DNA of 64,000 nucleotides, taken from contig CAMWKO010000005.1 in assembly GCA_947174885.1 (NCBI GenBank), positions 53,147 to 117,146 of the forward strand, written 5' to 3'. The notes under the pieces were generated by a model that had not been told where the DNA came from, did no database searches, and saw nothing but the letters and a program-made list of their open reading frames with translations. A program made the position numbers and the translations under genes. Positions 27,688 to 36,932 of the stretch are shown here, piece by piece (positions within the stretch are counted from its first letter, which is position 1; every line of letters starts with the position of its first letter). The stretch comes from an uncultured Clostridia bacterium (GTDB taxonomy: Bacteria > Bacillota > Clostridia > Lachnospirales > Lachnospiraceae).

Positions 27688-28853
27688 GAAACCCATTATC
27701 AGATGTAGTAATAGATATTAAACCCTCAGGAATCAGAAAATTTTTTGACATAGTAAGTGAAATGAAGGATGCCATATCCTTAGGCGTAGGCGAGCCGGAT
27801 TTTGATACACCATGGCATATCAGGGAGGAGGGTATTTATTCTTTAGAAAGAGGAAGAACCTTTTATACATCAAATGCAGGCTTAAAGGAGCTAAAGCAGG
27901 AGATTTGTAATTATTTAGACAGAAGATTTAATTTAAAGTATGATTATAATAAAGAAGTACTTGTAACAGTCGGTGGCAGTGAGGCTATTGATGCAGCACT
28001 CAGAGCCATGGTAAATCCGGGTGATGAAGTGCTTATCCCACAGCCAAGCTATGTTTCGTATCTTCCATGCGTTCAGCTTACATATGGAAAGCCGGTTATT
28101 ATTGAACTTAAAGAAGAAAATGATTTTAAGCTTACTCCGCAGGAACTTTTAGATAATATTACCGACAAGACAAAAATACTTATATTACCTTTCCCTAACA
28201 ATCCGACAGGAGCAATCTTGGAAAGGGAGATATTAGAGGAACTGGCAAAAATCTGTGTTGAAAAGGATATATTTGTTATATCCGATGAGATATATTCGGA
28301 GCTTTCATATAATGGCAGACACGTTTCCATAGCAGAAATTGACGGTATGAAAGAAAGAACGATAGTGATTAACGGTTTTTCAAAATCATATGCCATGACA
28401 GGCTGGAGACTGGGATATGCCTGTGGTCCTGAAAATATTATAAGCCAAATGACAAAAATTCATCAGTTTGCAATTATGTGTGCACCAACTACCAGTCAGT
28501 ATGCTGCCGTAGAAGCATTAAGAAACGGTGATGCAGATGTGGAAGCTATGTGTCAGGCATACAACCAGAGAAGAAGATTTTTAATGAATGCCTTTAAGGA
28601 AATGGGACTTGACTGTTTTGAACCGTTTGGTGCATTTTATGTATTTCCGAGTATTAAAAAGTTTGGATTAACATCAGATGAATTTGCCAATAAATTACTA
28701 CAGGAGGAAAAGATAGCAGTAGTTCCCGGTACGGCATTTGGAGACTGTGGGGAGGGCTTCCTTCGTATTTCATATGCATATTCGTTGGAGAATCTTAAAA
28801 CCGCTCTTGAAAGAATTGAAAGATTTATTAAGAGATTAGAAAATGATAAATAA
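27684..28853 (+). CDS. Class I/II PLP-dependent aminotransferase
   Basis: A 389-residue fold-type I enzyme. Recognisable parts are GVGEPDFDTP near the N-terminus, FPNNPTGA, ISDEIYSEL, the PLP Lys in NGFSKSYAMTGWRLGY (around residue 235) and FLRISYA at the end. It is close to the PatA/aspartate aminotransferase I-gamma group that transfers amino groups from aromatic or aspartate-type donors; the preferred substrate is not certain. Coupled to the Lrp gene upstream. Confidence 0.88.
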   Translation: MRNPLSDVVIDIKPSGIRKFFDIVSEMKDAISLGVGEPDFDTPWHIREEGIYSLERGRTFYTSNAGLKELKQEICNYLDRRFNLKYDYNKEVLVTVGGSEAIDAALRAMVNPGDEVLIPQPSYVSYLPCVQLTYGKPVIIELKEENDFKLTPQELLDNITDKTKILILPFPNNPTGAILEREILEELAKICVEKDIFVISDEIYSELSYNGRHVSIAEIDGMKERTIVINGFSKSYAMTGWRLGYACGPENIISQMTKIHQFAIMCAPTTSQYAAVEALRNGDADVEAMCQAYNQRRRFLMNAFKEMGLDCFEPFGAFYVFPSIKKFGLTSDEFANKLLQEEKIAVVPGTAFGDCGEGFLRISYAYSLENLKTALERIERFIKRLENDK

Positions 28854-28892
28854 TAATTAACAATTAACGAAATAATAGTTTAGGTGATACAT

Positions 28893-29387
28893 ATGCTCAA
28901 TATAGTTTTATACGAGCCGGAAATACCTGCTAATACAGGTAATATTGGCAGAACCTGCTGTGCTACAGGCACAAGACTTCACCTGATTGGTCCGTTAGGC
29001 TTCAGCCTGAGTGAAAAGGCACTGAAAAGGGCAGGTATGGATTATTGGAAAGACCTTGATGTGACAGTTTATGATGATTATAAGGATTTTCAGGAAAAAA
29101 ATCCGAACGCAAAAATATACTATGCAACTACTAAGGCTCCAAATGTATATTCACAGGTAAATTATGAGCCCGATTGTTATATAATGTTTGGGAAAGAAAG
29201 TGCAGGTATTCCGGAAAATATTTTAGTGAATAATCAGGAAACCTGTGTCAGAATACCTATGAATCAGGAAATCCGTTCCTTAAACCTTTCCAATTCCGTT
29301 GCCATAGTGCTATATGAAGCACTAAGACAAAATGAATTTACGGGAATGGAAATGGAAGGACACTTAAGAGGATATGATTGGAAGTGA
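28893..29387 (+). CDS. trmL: tRNA (cytidine/uridine-2'-O)-methyltransferase
   Basis: A 164-residue SPOUT methyltransferase modifying the wobble ribose of some tRNAs. The opening LNIVLYEPEIPANTGNIGRT, the FGKESAGIP loop and the C-terminal IPMNQEIRSLNLSNSVAI knot match TrmL closely. ATG 28893 has AGGTGA 5 bases upstream; a GTG at 28884 would sit in that site. Its 3' end overlaps the convergent histidine kinase gene by 24 bp. Confidence 0.93.
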   Translation: MLNIVLYEPEIPANTGNIGRTCCATGTRLHLIGPLGFSLSEKALKRAGMDYWKDLDVTVYDDYKDFQEKNPNAKIYYATTKAPNVYSQVNYEPDCYIMFGKESAGIPENILVNNQETCVRIPMNQEIRSLNLSNSVAIVLYEALRQNEFTGMEMEGHLRGYDWK

Positions 29388-30791
29388 GTTTTTCTTTGAT
29401 TTTTGCAGTGTAAATATAAACTCAGAACCAACACCTTCTGTTGAAATAACATTTATATTTTCATTATGACTGGTAATTACCTCTTTAACGATAGACAGGC
29501 CCAGACCGGAGCCTGTCTTGTCTTTTCCTCTGGAAATATCTGACTTATAAAATCTGTCCCATATTTTATTTATAGAATCCTTTGAGATTCCGATACCATT
29601 GTCCTTGATGGAAATAAATATTTTTTCGTTTTTATCGAGAACGCTTACATATATGGTGGAATTGCTATGACTGAATTTGATTGCATTGTCGATAAGATTG
29701 TAAAGCACCTGCTGAATTTTAATCTGGTCAGCATTTACTGCATAGGACTTTGCTCCGTAGGTCACATCCATGGTGATTTTCTTTTTGCTGCACTGTCCCT
29801 CAAAGGAGAGAATAGTATCCCTCACTACGGAGATTATGTCAAAATCAATAATATCCAAGGCCTGTCCGGAGTTGTTCCAGGTATTTAAAGTAAGCAGTGA
29901 TGATGTAAGGGAATTTAATCTCTCAGCTTCTGATAAAACTATATTTAAGTATTTGTCATACATTTCGGGTGGAATGGTTCCGTCCAGCATAGCTTCTAAA
30001 TATCCCTTTATGGAGGTAAGTGGTGACCTGAAATCGTGGGAGCAGTTAGCTATAAATTTCTTTTGTTTATCATCTATACTTTTAATCTCATTTGCCATAA
30101 AATTTACATTAGATGCAAGTACACCGATTTCGTTATGAGATTTAATCTTAAGACCATCATAATCAAAATTACCTTTAGAATATTCTCTTGTAGCCGTGGT
30201 AATCTTTTTTATAGGTATGTAAGTAGTAAAAGCAAATATTAAAATTACGCATAAGGATAAAACCAGGATAACAGTAGAAATGATATAAATGTAGTTCATG
30301 GTATTAGTGGTGGAAATATCTGCATAAGACGCATTTTTATTTACAATCACATATCCATATGTTTTAAAATTGTTAATAATAGGCGCAGCAGAACTGATAT
30401 AAGGACTTGAAAGAAGTCCGTTAAAATCACCTAATACATAATATGAATCCTTAAAATATTCTCCAATATCTTCAATGTAAAGTGTTATGAAGTAGTTTTC
30501 TGAAGTACATGCTATCCTGCCTGTATCGTCAATAATCCAAATTGTAGAGTCGGAAGAAAAAGCAATAGTAGATAATTCATCCATATAGCTTGTACCCTCG
30601 TTTGATACATCATACTTGTATTTTCCATACCTTTGTGAAAGAGAATAGGCTTCCTTATAAATACTCTGACCCAACTCATCCTTATGATAATTATATACTA
30701 ACGGTTCAATAATAAAATTAATACCTAAAATTATCAATATGGCAAATATCATATAGCCGACAATATATTTAAAATAAATTGAGTGTTTCAT
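29364..30791 (-). CDS. Sensor histidine kinase with HAMP domain
   Basis: A 475-residue kinase: membrane helix about 10-30, extracytoplasmic sensor (about 31-165), second helix about 168-190, HAMP (about 192-245), H-box NCSHDFRSPLTS with the phosphoacceptor His, N-box NLIDNAIKF, G1 DNGIGI and G2 GSGLGLSIVKE. It resembles general envelope-stress kinases of Clostridia. It lies 12 bp after its response regulator in the mutS2-regulator-kinase operon. The signal is unknown. Confidence 0.92.
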   Translation of the reverse strand: MKHSIYFKYIVGYMIFAILIILGINFIIEPLVYNYHKDELGQSIYKEAYSLSQRYGKYKYDVSNEGTSYMDELSTIAFSSDSTIWIIDDTGRIACTSENYFITLYIEDIGEYFKDSYYVLGDFNGLLSSPYISSAAPIINNFKTYGYVIVNKNASYADISTTNTMNYIYIISTVILVLSLCVILIFAFTTYIPIKKITTATREYSKGNFDYDGLKIKSHNEIGVLASNVNFMANEIKSIDDKQKKFIANCSHDFRSPLTSIKGYLEAMLDGTIPPEMYDKYLNIVLSEAERLNSLTSSLLTLNTWNNSGQALDIIDFDIISVVRDTILSFEGQCSKKKITMDVTYGAKSYAVNADQIKIQQVLYNLIDNAIKFSHSNSTIYVSVLDKNEKIFISIKDNGIGISKDSINKIWDRFYKSDISRGKDKTGSGLGLSIVKEVITSHNENINVISTEGVGSEFIFTLQKSKKNSLPIISS

Positions 30792-30803
30792 AGATAAATC
30801 CTT

Positions 30804-31502
30804 CTATCTGGTTTCAAATTTGTAGCCAATACCCCATACGGACGAAAGCGCCCAGCGTTTATGGTCATTTATTTTTTCACGTATTCTTTTAATATGTACG
30901 TCTACTGTTCTGGTATCACCTATGTAATCATAACCCCAGATGTGTTCAAGCAACTGTTCTCTTGTAAATACCTGATTAGGTGAGGAGGCCAGAAAGTAGA
31001 GCAGTTCAATTTCTTTAGGCGGCATTTTAATGGAGGTACCCATATAAATTACAGAGTAATTAGTTTTATTAATAATAAGATCATCAAATTCTACCAAATC
31101 CTGCTTTGTATCTTCAGTCTTTGACTGTGATACCATAGTACGTCTAAGAACTGCCTTTACTCTGGCAACTAACTCTTTTGTATCAAAAGGCTTTATAATA
31201 TAATCGTCTGCACCCAGCTCCAGTCCTAATACCTTGTCAAAAACTTCACCTTTGGCAGAGAGCATAATAATTGGTGTCTGATGGTCCTTTCTGATTTCTC
31301 TTAAAACCTGATAACCATCCATTCCGGGAAGCATCAGGTCTAAAAGAATAAGACTGGGACCAAAGGATTTCATGGCAAGCAGTGCAGATTCACCATCTTC
31401 CACGCACTTTACCTCAAAGCATTCCTTGGTCAGGTATAAATTGATAAGCTCTGAAATATTTGTATCATCATCTACTATTAAAATTTTTTGTCTGTTTAAC
31501 AT
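30804..31502 (-). CDS. OmpR-family response regulator
   Basis: A 232-residue regulator: receiver with DDD near residue 12, phosphoacceptor Asp in LILLDLMLPG and Lys in DDYIIKPFD; a winged helix follows (about 135-230, with EQLLEHIWGYDYIGDTRTVD). It is the partner of the kinase directly downstream. It begins 9 bp after the mutS2 stop, so transcription probably comes from the mutS2 promoter. Confidence 0.93.
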   Translation of the reverse strand: MLNRQKILIVDDDTNISELINLYLTKECFEVKCVEDGESALLAMKSFGPSLILLDLMLPGMDGYQVLREIRKDHQTPIIMLSAKGEVFDKVLGLELGADDYIIKPFDTKELVARVKAVLRRTMVSQSKTEDTKQDLVEFDDLIINKTNYSVIYMGTSIKMPPKEIELLYFLASSPNQVFTREQLLEHIWGYDYIGDTRTVDVHIKRIREKINDHKRWALSSVWGIGYKFETR

Positions 31503-31511
31503 AAGTTACCT

Positions 31512-33884
31512 CTATTTAAATTCTACAATGGTTACACCGGTATCACCTTCGCCAAAGACACCAAGTCTGTATGATTTTACATATTTTTGACGTTTCAGAT
31601 GAGTGTGGACTGCATTTTTAAGAGCACCTGTGCCACGACCGTGTACTACTCTTACCATACTGAGGTGTGCAAGATATGCATCATCCAGATATTTATCTAA
31701 AACAGGAATTGCCTCATCGGTAGTCATTCCAATGAGATTTATCTCCGGCGAAACAGATAAAGATTTACTCATTTTTATTTTTCCCTGATTTGATTTGTTA
31801 GGCTTTCCGCTTGTAGCATCAGTCTCTTCTATAATTTCCAAATCGCTTATATTTACCTGGGATTTTAGGATACCCATCTGAACAAATAAATCGCCTTTCG
31901 CATTTGGAAGTGTGGAAACAGTACCTTTTAAGTTCAGACTGATAACTCTGACTAAAGTTCCAAGAGTAAAGTCTTTGGCTTTATATTCTTTTTTTGACGT
32001 TTTCTTTCCTTTGAGAATAAGCTTCTTTTCGGTATCGCTCATCTTTTGGCGAAGTTTATTTCTGGCATTTTCCATATCACGGACATTACCGTTTTTGGAA
32101 AGCCGGTTCATTTCTTTTATAGTTTCATCTGCCTGTGACTTAGCTTCCTGCAAAATCTGCATAGCTTCTTCATTAGCAGACCTTAAAATGCTTTCCTTTC
32201 TGTCATCAAGATGTTCAGATTTTTTCTCAAGCTCACTTTTTAATTCTTCTATTTCTTTTTTGTATACGGCAATTTCAGCCTGTTCTCTTTCAAGCTCTGC
32301 TTTACTGTTATTCAAATCTGCAATAACATCTTCAAAGGATTTGCTTTCATCATTTAGCCGGTCCTTTGCGTCCTCGATAATATATTCAGGAAGTCCCAGT
32401 TTTTTTGAAATAGCGAAAGCATTACTTTTTCCGGGGATACCTATCAGAAGTCTGTAGGTAGGACTAAGAGTTTCTAATGAAAATTCGCAGCTGGCATTTT
32501 CTACTCCCTTTGTGGAAAGGGCAAAAACCTTTAATTCACTATAATGGGTGGTGGACATTGTACGAACCTGCATATTGTGAAGGAAGGTAAGTATACTGAT
32601 AGCTAATGCAGCACCTTCTACAGGGTCAGTACCTGCACATAATTCATCAAATAAAACAAGACTGTTTTTATCTGCATGCTCAAGAATATAAATAATATTC
32701 TTCATATGAGATGAAAAGGTGCTAAGATTTTGCTCAATACTCTGTTCATCGCCAATGTCTGCATATACTTCGTTAAATACCGAAAGAGTAGAGCCGTTAT
32801 CAGCAGGAATATGAAGACCTGCCTGCCCCATAAGTGTAAGCAAACCCACGGTTTTAAGGGAAACTGTCTTACCGCCTGTATTTGGACCTGTAATAATAAG
32901 CAAATCATAGTCAGTACCCAAAGGAATATTTGTAGGGACTACCTTGCTCTGATCTAAAAGAGGGTGTCTTGCACACTTTAAATTGATAATACCTTCATTG
33001 TTAAAAACAGGCTCATTACATTTAAGTGCTTTTGAGTATGCAGCTCTGGCAAATATATAATCAAGTTCATTTAAAAGCCTGAAATTCTGTTCAATCTGTA
33101 CCACAAAGGCAGCTGCCTCGTTGCTGAGAGTGGCAAGTATTTTTTCTATTTCGTCATTTTCCTTAATGTCCAGTTCCCTAAGCTCATTATTTAAGTTTAC
33201 AACACTCATAGGCTCAATAAAGAGAGTTGAGCCTGTAGAAGACTGGTCATGTACCATACCGGAAATCATAGACTTGCTGTCTGCCTTTACCGGAAGACAA
33301 TATCTCCCGTTTCTCATAGTAATAATACCGTCCTGAAGATAGGAACGCATGGAGTTTACAAGAGAATTAAGCTGTGAGTGGATTTTATTATTGGTATTTT
33401 TCTTTTGTCTTCTTATGGAAAGCAGAGTGCTGCTTGCATCATCGGCAATTTCTTCCTCAGATATAATGCAGCGTTTAATTTCATTGTTAAGATTTGAAAG
33501 TGGCTCTAAAAGTAAAAACATATTACTAAGTGAATCACCATCATTTTCTTCTGTATCATCACCTCTTGAGTAAGTCTTTATACGAAGAGTGACATTCAGT
33601 ACAGAACTGATATCCAAAAGCTCCTTTGCAGAAAGAGAACTGCCGACCTCCAGTCTTTTAAGAGCGGCACGAATATCTCTGTTGCCTGAAAATGAAACAG
33701 AACCGTTTTGCCACAGCCTCTGTAAGCCGTCAGAGGTTTCCTGCTGTAGTTTACGAATGCTGTCTATATCTGAAAGAGGTAATGTACTTTGACAAAGCTC
33801 TCTGCCTAAAGGACAGGTAGCATACTCTGTAAGCTGTTCAATAATTTTATTAAACTCAAGAGTTTTTAATACCTTTTTATTCAT
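31512..33884 (-). CDS. mutS2: MutS2, ribosome-rescue/DNA-binding ATPase
   Basis: A 790-residue protein: MutS-type clamp and core (about 1-310), ATPase with Walker A ITGPNTGGKTVSLKT (around 335), Walker B LVLFDELCAGTDP, a long charged coiled coil (about 510-640) and a C-terminal Smr domain (about 715-790, with VVHGRGTGALK). Family members suppress homologous recombination or split collided ribosomes. Full length. First gene of a minus-strand operon with the regulator and kinase. Confidence 0.95.
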   Translation of the reverse strand: MNKKVLKTLEFNKIIEQLTEYATCPLGRELCQSTLPLSDIDSIRKLQQETSDGLQRLWQNGSVSFSGNRDIRAALKRLEVGSSLSAKELLDISSVLNVTLRIKTYSRGDDTEENDGDSLSNMFLLLEPLSNLNNEIKRCIISEEEIADDASSTLLSIRRQKKNTNNKIHSQLNSLVNSMRSYLQDGIITMRNGRYCLPVKADSKSMISGMVHDQSSTGSTLFIEPMSVVNLNNELRELDIKENDEIEKILATLSNEAAAFVVQIEQNFRLLNELDYIFARAAYSKALKCNEPVFNNEGIINLKCARHPLLDQSKVVPTNIPLGTDYDLLIITGPNTGGKTVSLKTVGLLTLMGQAGLHIPADNGSTLSVFNEVYADIGDEQSIEQNLSTFSSHMKNIIYILEHADKNSLVLFDELCAGTDPVEGAALAISILTFLHNMQVRTMSTTHYSELKVFALSTKGVENASCEFSLETLSPTYRLLIGIPGKSNAFAISKKLGLPEYIIEDAKDRLNDESKSFEDVIADLNNSKAELEREQAEIAVYKKEIEELKSELEKKSEHLDDRKESILRSANEEAMQILQEAKSQADETIKEMNRLSKNGNVRDMENARNKLRQKMSDTEKKLILKGKKTSKKEYKAKDFTLGTLVRVISLNLKGTVSTLPNAKGDLFVQMGILKSQVNISDLEIIEETDATSGKPNKSNQGKIKMSKSLSVSPEINLIGMTTDEAIPVLDKYLDDAYLAHLSMVRVVHGRGTGALKNAVHTHLKRQKYVKSYRLGVFGEGDTGVTIVEFK

Positions 33885-34299
33885 AATGCTGCTCCAATCT
33901 ATATAAAATGTAGTTTTCTTGAAATTCCGAATTTTAATTCGGTAAATTGTAAAGCTTACGGTTAAAAATACTAAAGTTCAATCTTCATGAGCCTCAAAAT
34001 AAAAAATATGTAATCTCAATAACAGTCTTTTATTTGCAAATGCTCATATTTTACATTATAATATACTGTACCTTATAAATTCAAGTAGCAGAAGATTTTA
34101 TATTATATTCTGCAGTTATTATTAATGCTCATGGAAAACGGACTAAAATATTTATTTTGACTGACTATAGGAATGTGCCGGGCAGGGATTGTGAAAAGTA
34201 ATATTTTGTATTTGTAAAAGGAGTTTATGTCAGGATGTTTGATTGAAAATGTGAATAAGATTTTGTGTAATATTATTATGTATTATATATGGTGATAGA
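33885..34299. other. Divergent intergenic region, 415 bp
   Basis: This region lies between the divergent mutS2 operon and the HtrA-like gene. A 16-bp palindrome CCGAATT-tt-AATTCGG is at 33927-33942. I see no open frame with a ribosome site and no consensus promoter pair, though both operons must start here. Confidence 0.5.
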
Positions 34300-35589
34300 A
34301 TGGAAAAAAATACAAATAGTGAAATTGAAAATAAAATAGACAATGATGAGGTGCAAAATGGTACGGAGTATCGTTTTGTCAGAGAAACTATTATTGATAA
34401 AAAGACCAGATTTAAAAGAGGCTTACTTAAGGTTATAGCTAATTTTATACTTATTTTGGTAGTATGTGTGGTTACATGTTTTATATTTATTAACTTTATA
34501 AATAGCAGGGAAAAACATAAGGATGAACAGATAGCCTCTGATACAGGTAATGAAAATAAAAATACTACTATTGAAGGCAATAGCGGGAACGAAGATACAG
34601 GCAGCAAATCTACAGATGATAAAACAGGAGAAGCTACTACCAAAAAAGATGAAGTAGAAACTACATCAGAATTTACAGAGGAAGAAAAAATTGAGAAAGC
34701 AATAGCTAACAGTATCATTGTGTTTAAAGGCTATAATGATGGCAATGTAAATACATTTGCAGGTGTGGTTTTATCAAAGAGCGGTGCTATAGTGGCTGTT
34801 ACAAGCATACATAATGTATTGGAAGCAGAAACTATATCCGGTGAAGTTGGAGGATTAGTAGATATTCCTACAAATGTAATAGCAAAAGATGACGAGCTTC
34901 AGATTGCTTTTATAAAAATCAATAAGGATGATATAGAAGATAGAGAAATTATTGAAAAAATAACTGTACCAACAATAAGTAATGTAACGGCTACGGAAAT
35001 AGGTACAAATATAAAGTTTTGCGGATGGATAGAAAATTCAGGGATGACACTGCTTAACGGAAAGGTTTTAAGTCAGGGTATTACAGAAAATATTACGGAT
35101 ATTTCATACAACAAATATATGATAGATGTTTCTGTTTCAAATATTACAGATGGTTTTGTGTTTGATGGTTCAGGAAACTTTATAGCTATGTCAGTACTGA
35201 ATGAAAATGAAGCAGGAAAAATGAATGTAATAGATTTAAACGGATTTAAAACGGAATTGTACTCTGTCATTAATAGAGGATATGCTACAAGACTTGGAAT
35301 TATTGGACAAAAGGTTACAATGGAAATAGAAAATCTGGTAGGAGAAGAGCTGCCGGACGGAATGTATGTAACTGAAGTAAAAATGGATTCACCTGCTTAC
35401 AAGGCGGGTATTATGGTGGGGGATATTATTTATAAGATTAATACTACATCAGTCGAAAATTTAACAGATATAAGAAAGTATTTGGATAGTAAACAAAAGG
35501 GTGATGTGGTTACGGTTTATCTATATAGAAATATGGGAACACGATACAATACATATACAATACCTGTTGAACTGGATGAAAGGAAATAG
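34300..35589 (+). CDS. HtrA-like membrane protein, protease domain apparently inactive, with PDZ
   Basis: A 429-residue protein: cytoplasmic head (1-43), one membrane helix (about 44-66), a Ser/Thr/Glu/Lys-rich linker, a trypsin-like domain (about 130-315) and a PDZ domain (about 335-425). The His region reads VTSIHNV, so His may remain, but the DLA motif is replaced (DDELQIAF) and GNSGG is replaced by NITDGFVF, with no Ser nucleophile. It is therefore probably a pseudoprotease or adaptor. GGTGA lies 4 bases before the ATG. It sits 3 bp before yhaM. Confidence 0.78.
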   Translation: MEKNTNSEIENKIDNDEVQNGTEYRFVRETIIDKKTRFKRGLLKVIANFILILVVCVVTCFIFINFINSREKHKDEQIASDTGNENKNTTIEGNSGNEDTGSKSTDDKTGEATTKKDEVETTSEFTEEEKIEKAIANSIIVFKGYNDGNVNTFAGVVLSKSGAIVAVTSIHNVLEAETISGEVGGLVDIPTNVIAKDDELQIAFIKINKDDIEDREIIEKITVPTISNVTATEIGTNIKFCGWIENSGMTLLNGKVLSQGITENITDISYNKYMIDVSVSNITDGFVFDGSGNFIAMSVLNENEAGKMNVIDLNGFKTELYSVINRGYATRLGIIGQKVTMEIENLVGEELPDGMYVTEVKMDSPAYKAGIMVGDIIYKINTTSVENLTDIRKYLDSKQKGDVVTVYLYRNMGTRYNTYTIPVELDERK

Positions 35590-35592
35590 ATT

Positions 35593-36543
35593 ATGAAATA
35601 TATTGAAACACTTAGAGAAGGTGAAAAGGTAGCAGACATTTATTTTTGTAAGTCTAAAACTGCTGCCACTACTAAAAACGGAAAACCTTACGATTCTGTA
35701 ATACTGCAGGATAAGACCGGCATAATTGATGCTAAGATATGGGATCCTAATTCATTGGGAATAGATGATTTTGAAGCAATGGATTATGTAGATATAGTAG
35801 GAGAGGTTACTATGTTTAATGGGGCAAAGCAGCTTAATGTAAAAAGAGCGAGAAAAGCTAAGGAAGGAGAATATGACGAGGGGGAATATCTTCCTGTATC
35901 AGAAAAAAATATTGATGGAATGTATAAGGAATTGTTAGAGTTTATTTCTTCAATTAACAATACATATCTTAAAAAACTATTAGAGCAATTTTTTATAGAG
36001 GATAAGGAATTTGCCAACAGCTTTAAAAAGAACTCAGCAGCAAAAAGTGTTCATCACAGTTTTATAGGCGGACTTTTAGAGCATACTCTTTCAGTTACAA
36101 AACTTTGTAACGAATACACAAAGCTATACCCTTTACTTAATAGGGATTTACTGTTATCAGCAGCCATGTTTCATGATATAGGAAAAACACATGAGCTTTC
36201 AAAATTCCCGAATAACGATTATACAGATGAAGGACAGCTGTTGGGTCATATTGTTATTGGATATCAGATGGTAAGTGAGGGAATTTCAAAGCTTGACGGA
36301 TTTCCGGAAAAGTTAGGAAATGAATTGAAGCATTGTATTTTATCACATCACGGTGAACTCGAATACGGCTCGCCTAAAAAGCCGGCGATTATCGAGGCTG
36401 TAGCGCTTAACTTTGCTGATAATACAGATGCAAAGCTGGAAACCATGAAGGAAATACTGTTGAACGGCAATCCACAGGAGGGGCAGGAATGGCTGGGATA
36501 TAACAGATTTATGGACAGTAATATCAGAAGAACGGGTAAGTAA
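35593..36543 (+). CDS. yhaM: 3'-5' exoribonuclease YhaM
   Basis: A 316-residue protein with an N-terminal OB-fold (about 1-90, with VILQDKTGIIDAKIW) and an HD domain: His in HHSFIGGLLEHT, the HD pair in MFHDIGKTHE (around 195-200) and LSHHGELEYGSP. YhaM trims RNA 3' ends and single-stranded DNA. Length matches. It lies 3 bp after the HtrA-like gene in the same operon. A weak hairpin (AAAAGTG with CACTTTT, 36734-36756) is a possible terminator. Confidence 0.92.
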   Translation: MKYIETLREGEKVADIYFCKSKTAATTKNGKPYDSVILQDKTGIIDAKIWDPNSLGIDDFEAMDYVDIVGEVTMFNGAKQLNVKRARKAKEGEYDEGEYLPVSEKNIDGMYKELLEFISSINNTYLKKLLEQFFIEDKEFANSFKKNSAAKSVHHSFIGGLLEHTLSVTKLCNEYTKLYPLLNRDLLLSAAMFHDIGKTHELSKFPNNDYTDEGQLLGHIVIGYQMVSEGISKLDGFPEKLGNELKHCILSHHGELEYGSPKKPAIIEAVALNFADNTDAKLETMKEILLNGNPQEGQEWLGYNRFMDSNIRRTGK

Positions 36544-36932
36544 TGAAACGGGATTCTGAAATCAAAATTTTAATTGGATGTACAGAAGAAGAAAAGAAAC
36601 TGATATATTAAACTCATAATGAAACACAGTATATGAAGGGCATAATGATAAGACGATAAAATTGCTGCTTATAGGGTTGTTGCTCATATTGTTTAAAAAA
36701 TAAAAAGTTTATAGATATTCAGTAAGTGGTTGGAAAAGTGCAGTGTATACACTTTTTAGAAAAAGGAGTTAATACTTAGATAAGTAAAGGTTTGGATAAA
36801 AAAGAAGCGGAAAATAAAAAGTGAATAGGTAAAAGATAAAATAAAAAACGATAAATAAAAAGCAGATAAGTAAAATTTTAAAATAAAGGTTTAGTAAATA
36901 AAAAGAGTAAGTAAAAAAGTGAGCAGAATAGA
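36544..36932. other. Intergenic region with purine-rich tract
   Basis: The 389 bp between yhaM and rlmD hold no convincing gene. AGTGTATACACT (36742-36753) is a perfect palindrome inside the weak hairpin mentioned under yhaM. From about 36768 to 36930 the plus strand is almost free of C and built from degenerate AGTAAA/GATAAA repeats, a low-complexity stretch right up to the rlmD start. Confidence 0.5.

Noticed and set aside
31372..33792. Several plus-strand frames opposite mutS2 and the response regulator
   Set aside because: They are shadows of a clearly coding minus strand, rich in Ser, Phe and Leu, with no ribosome sites.
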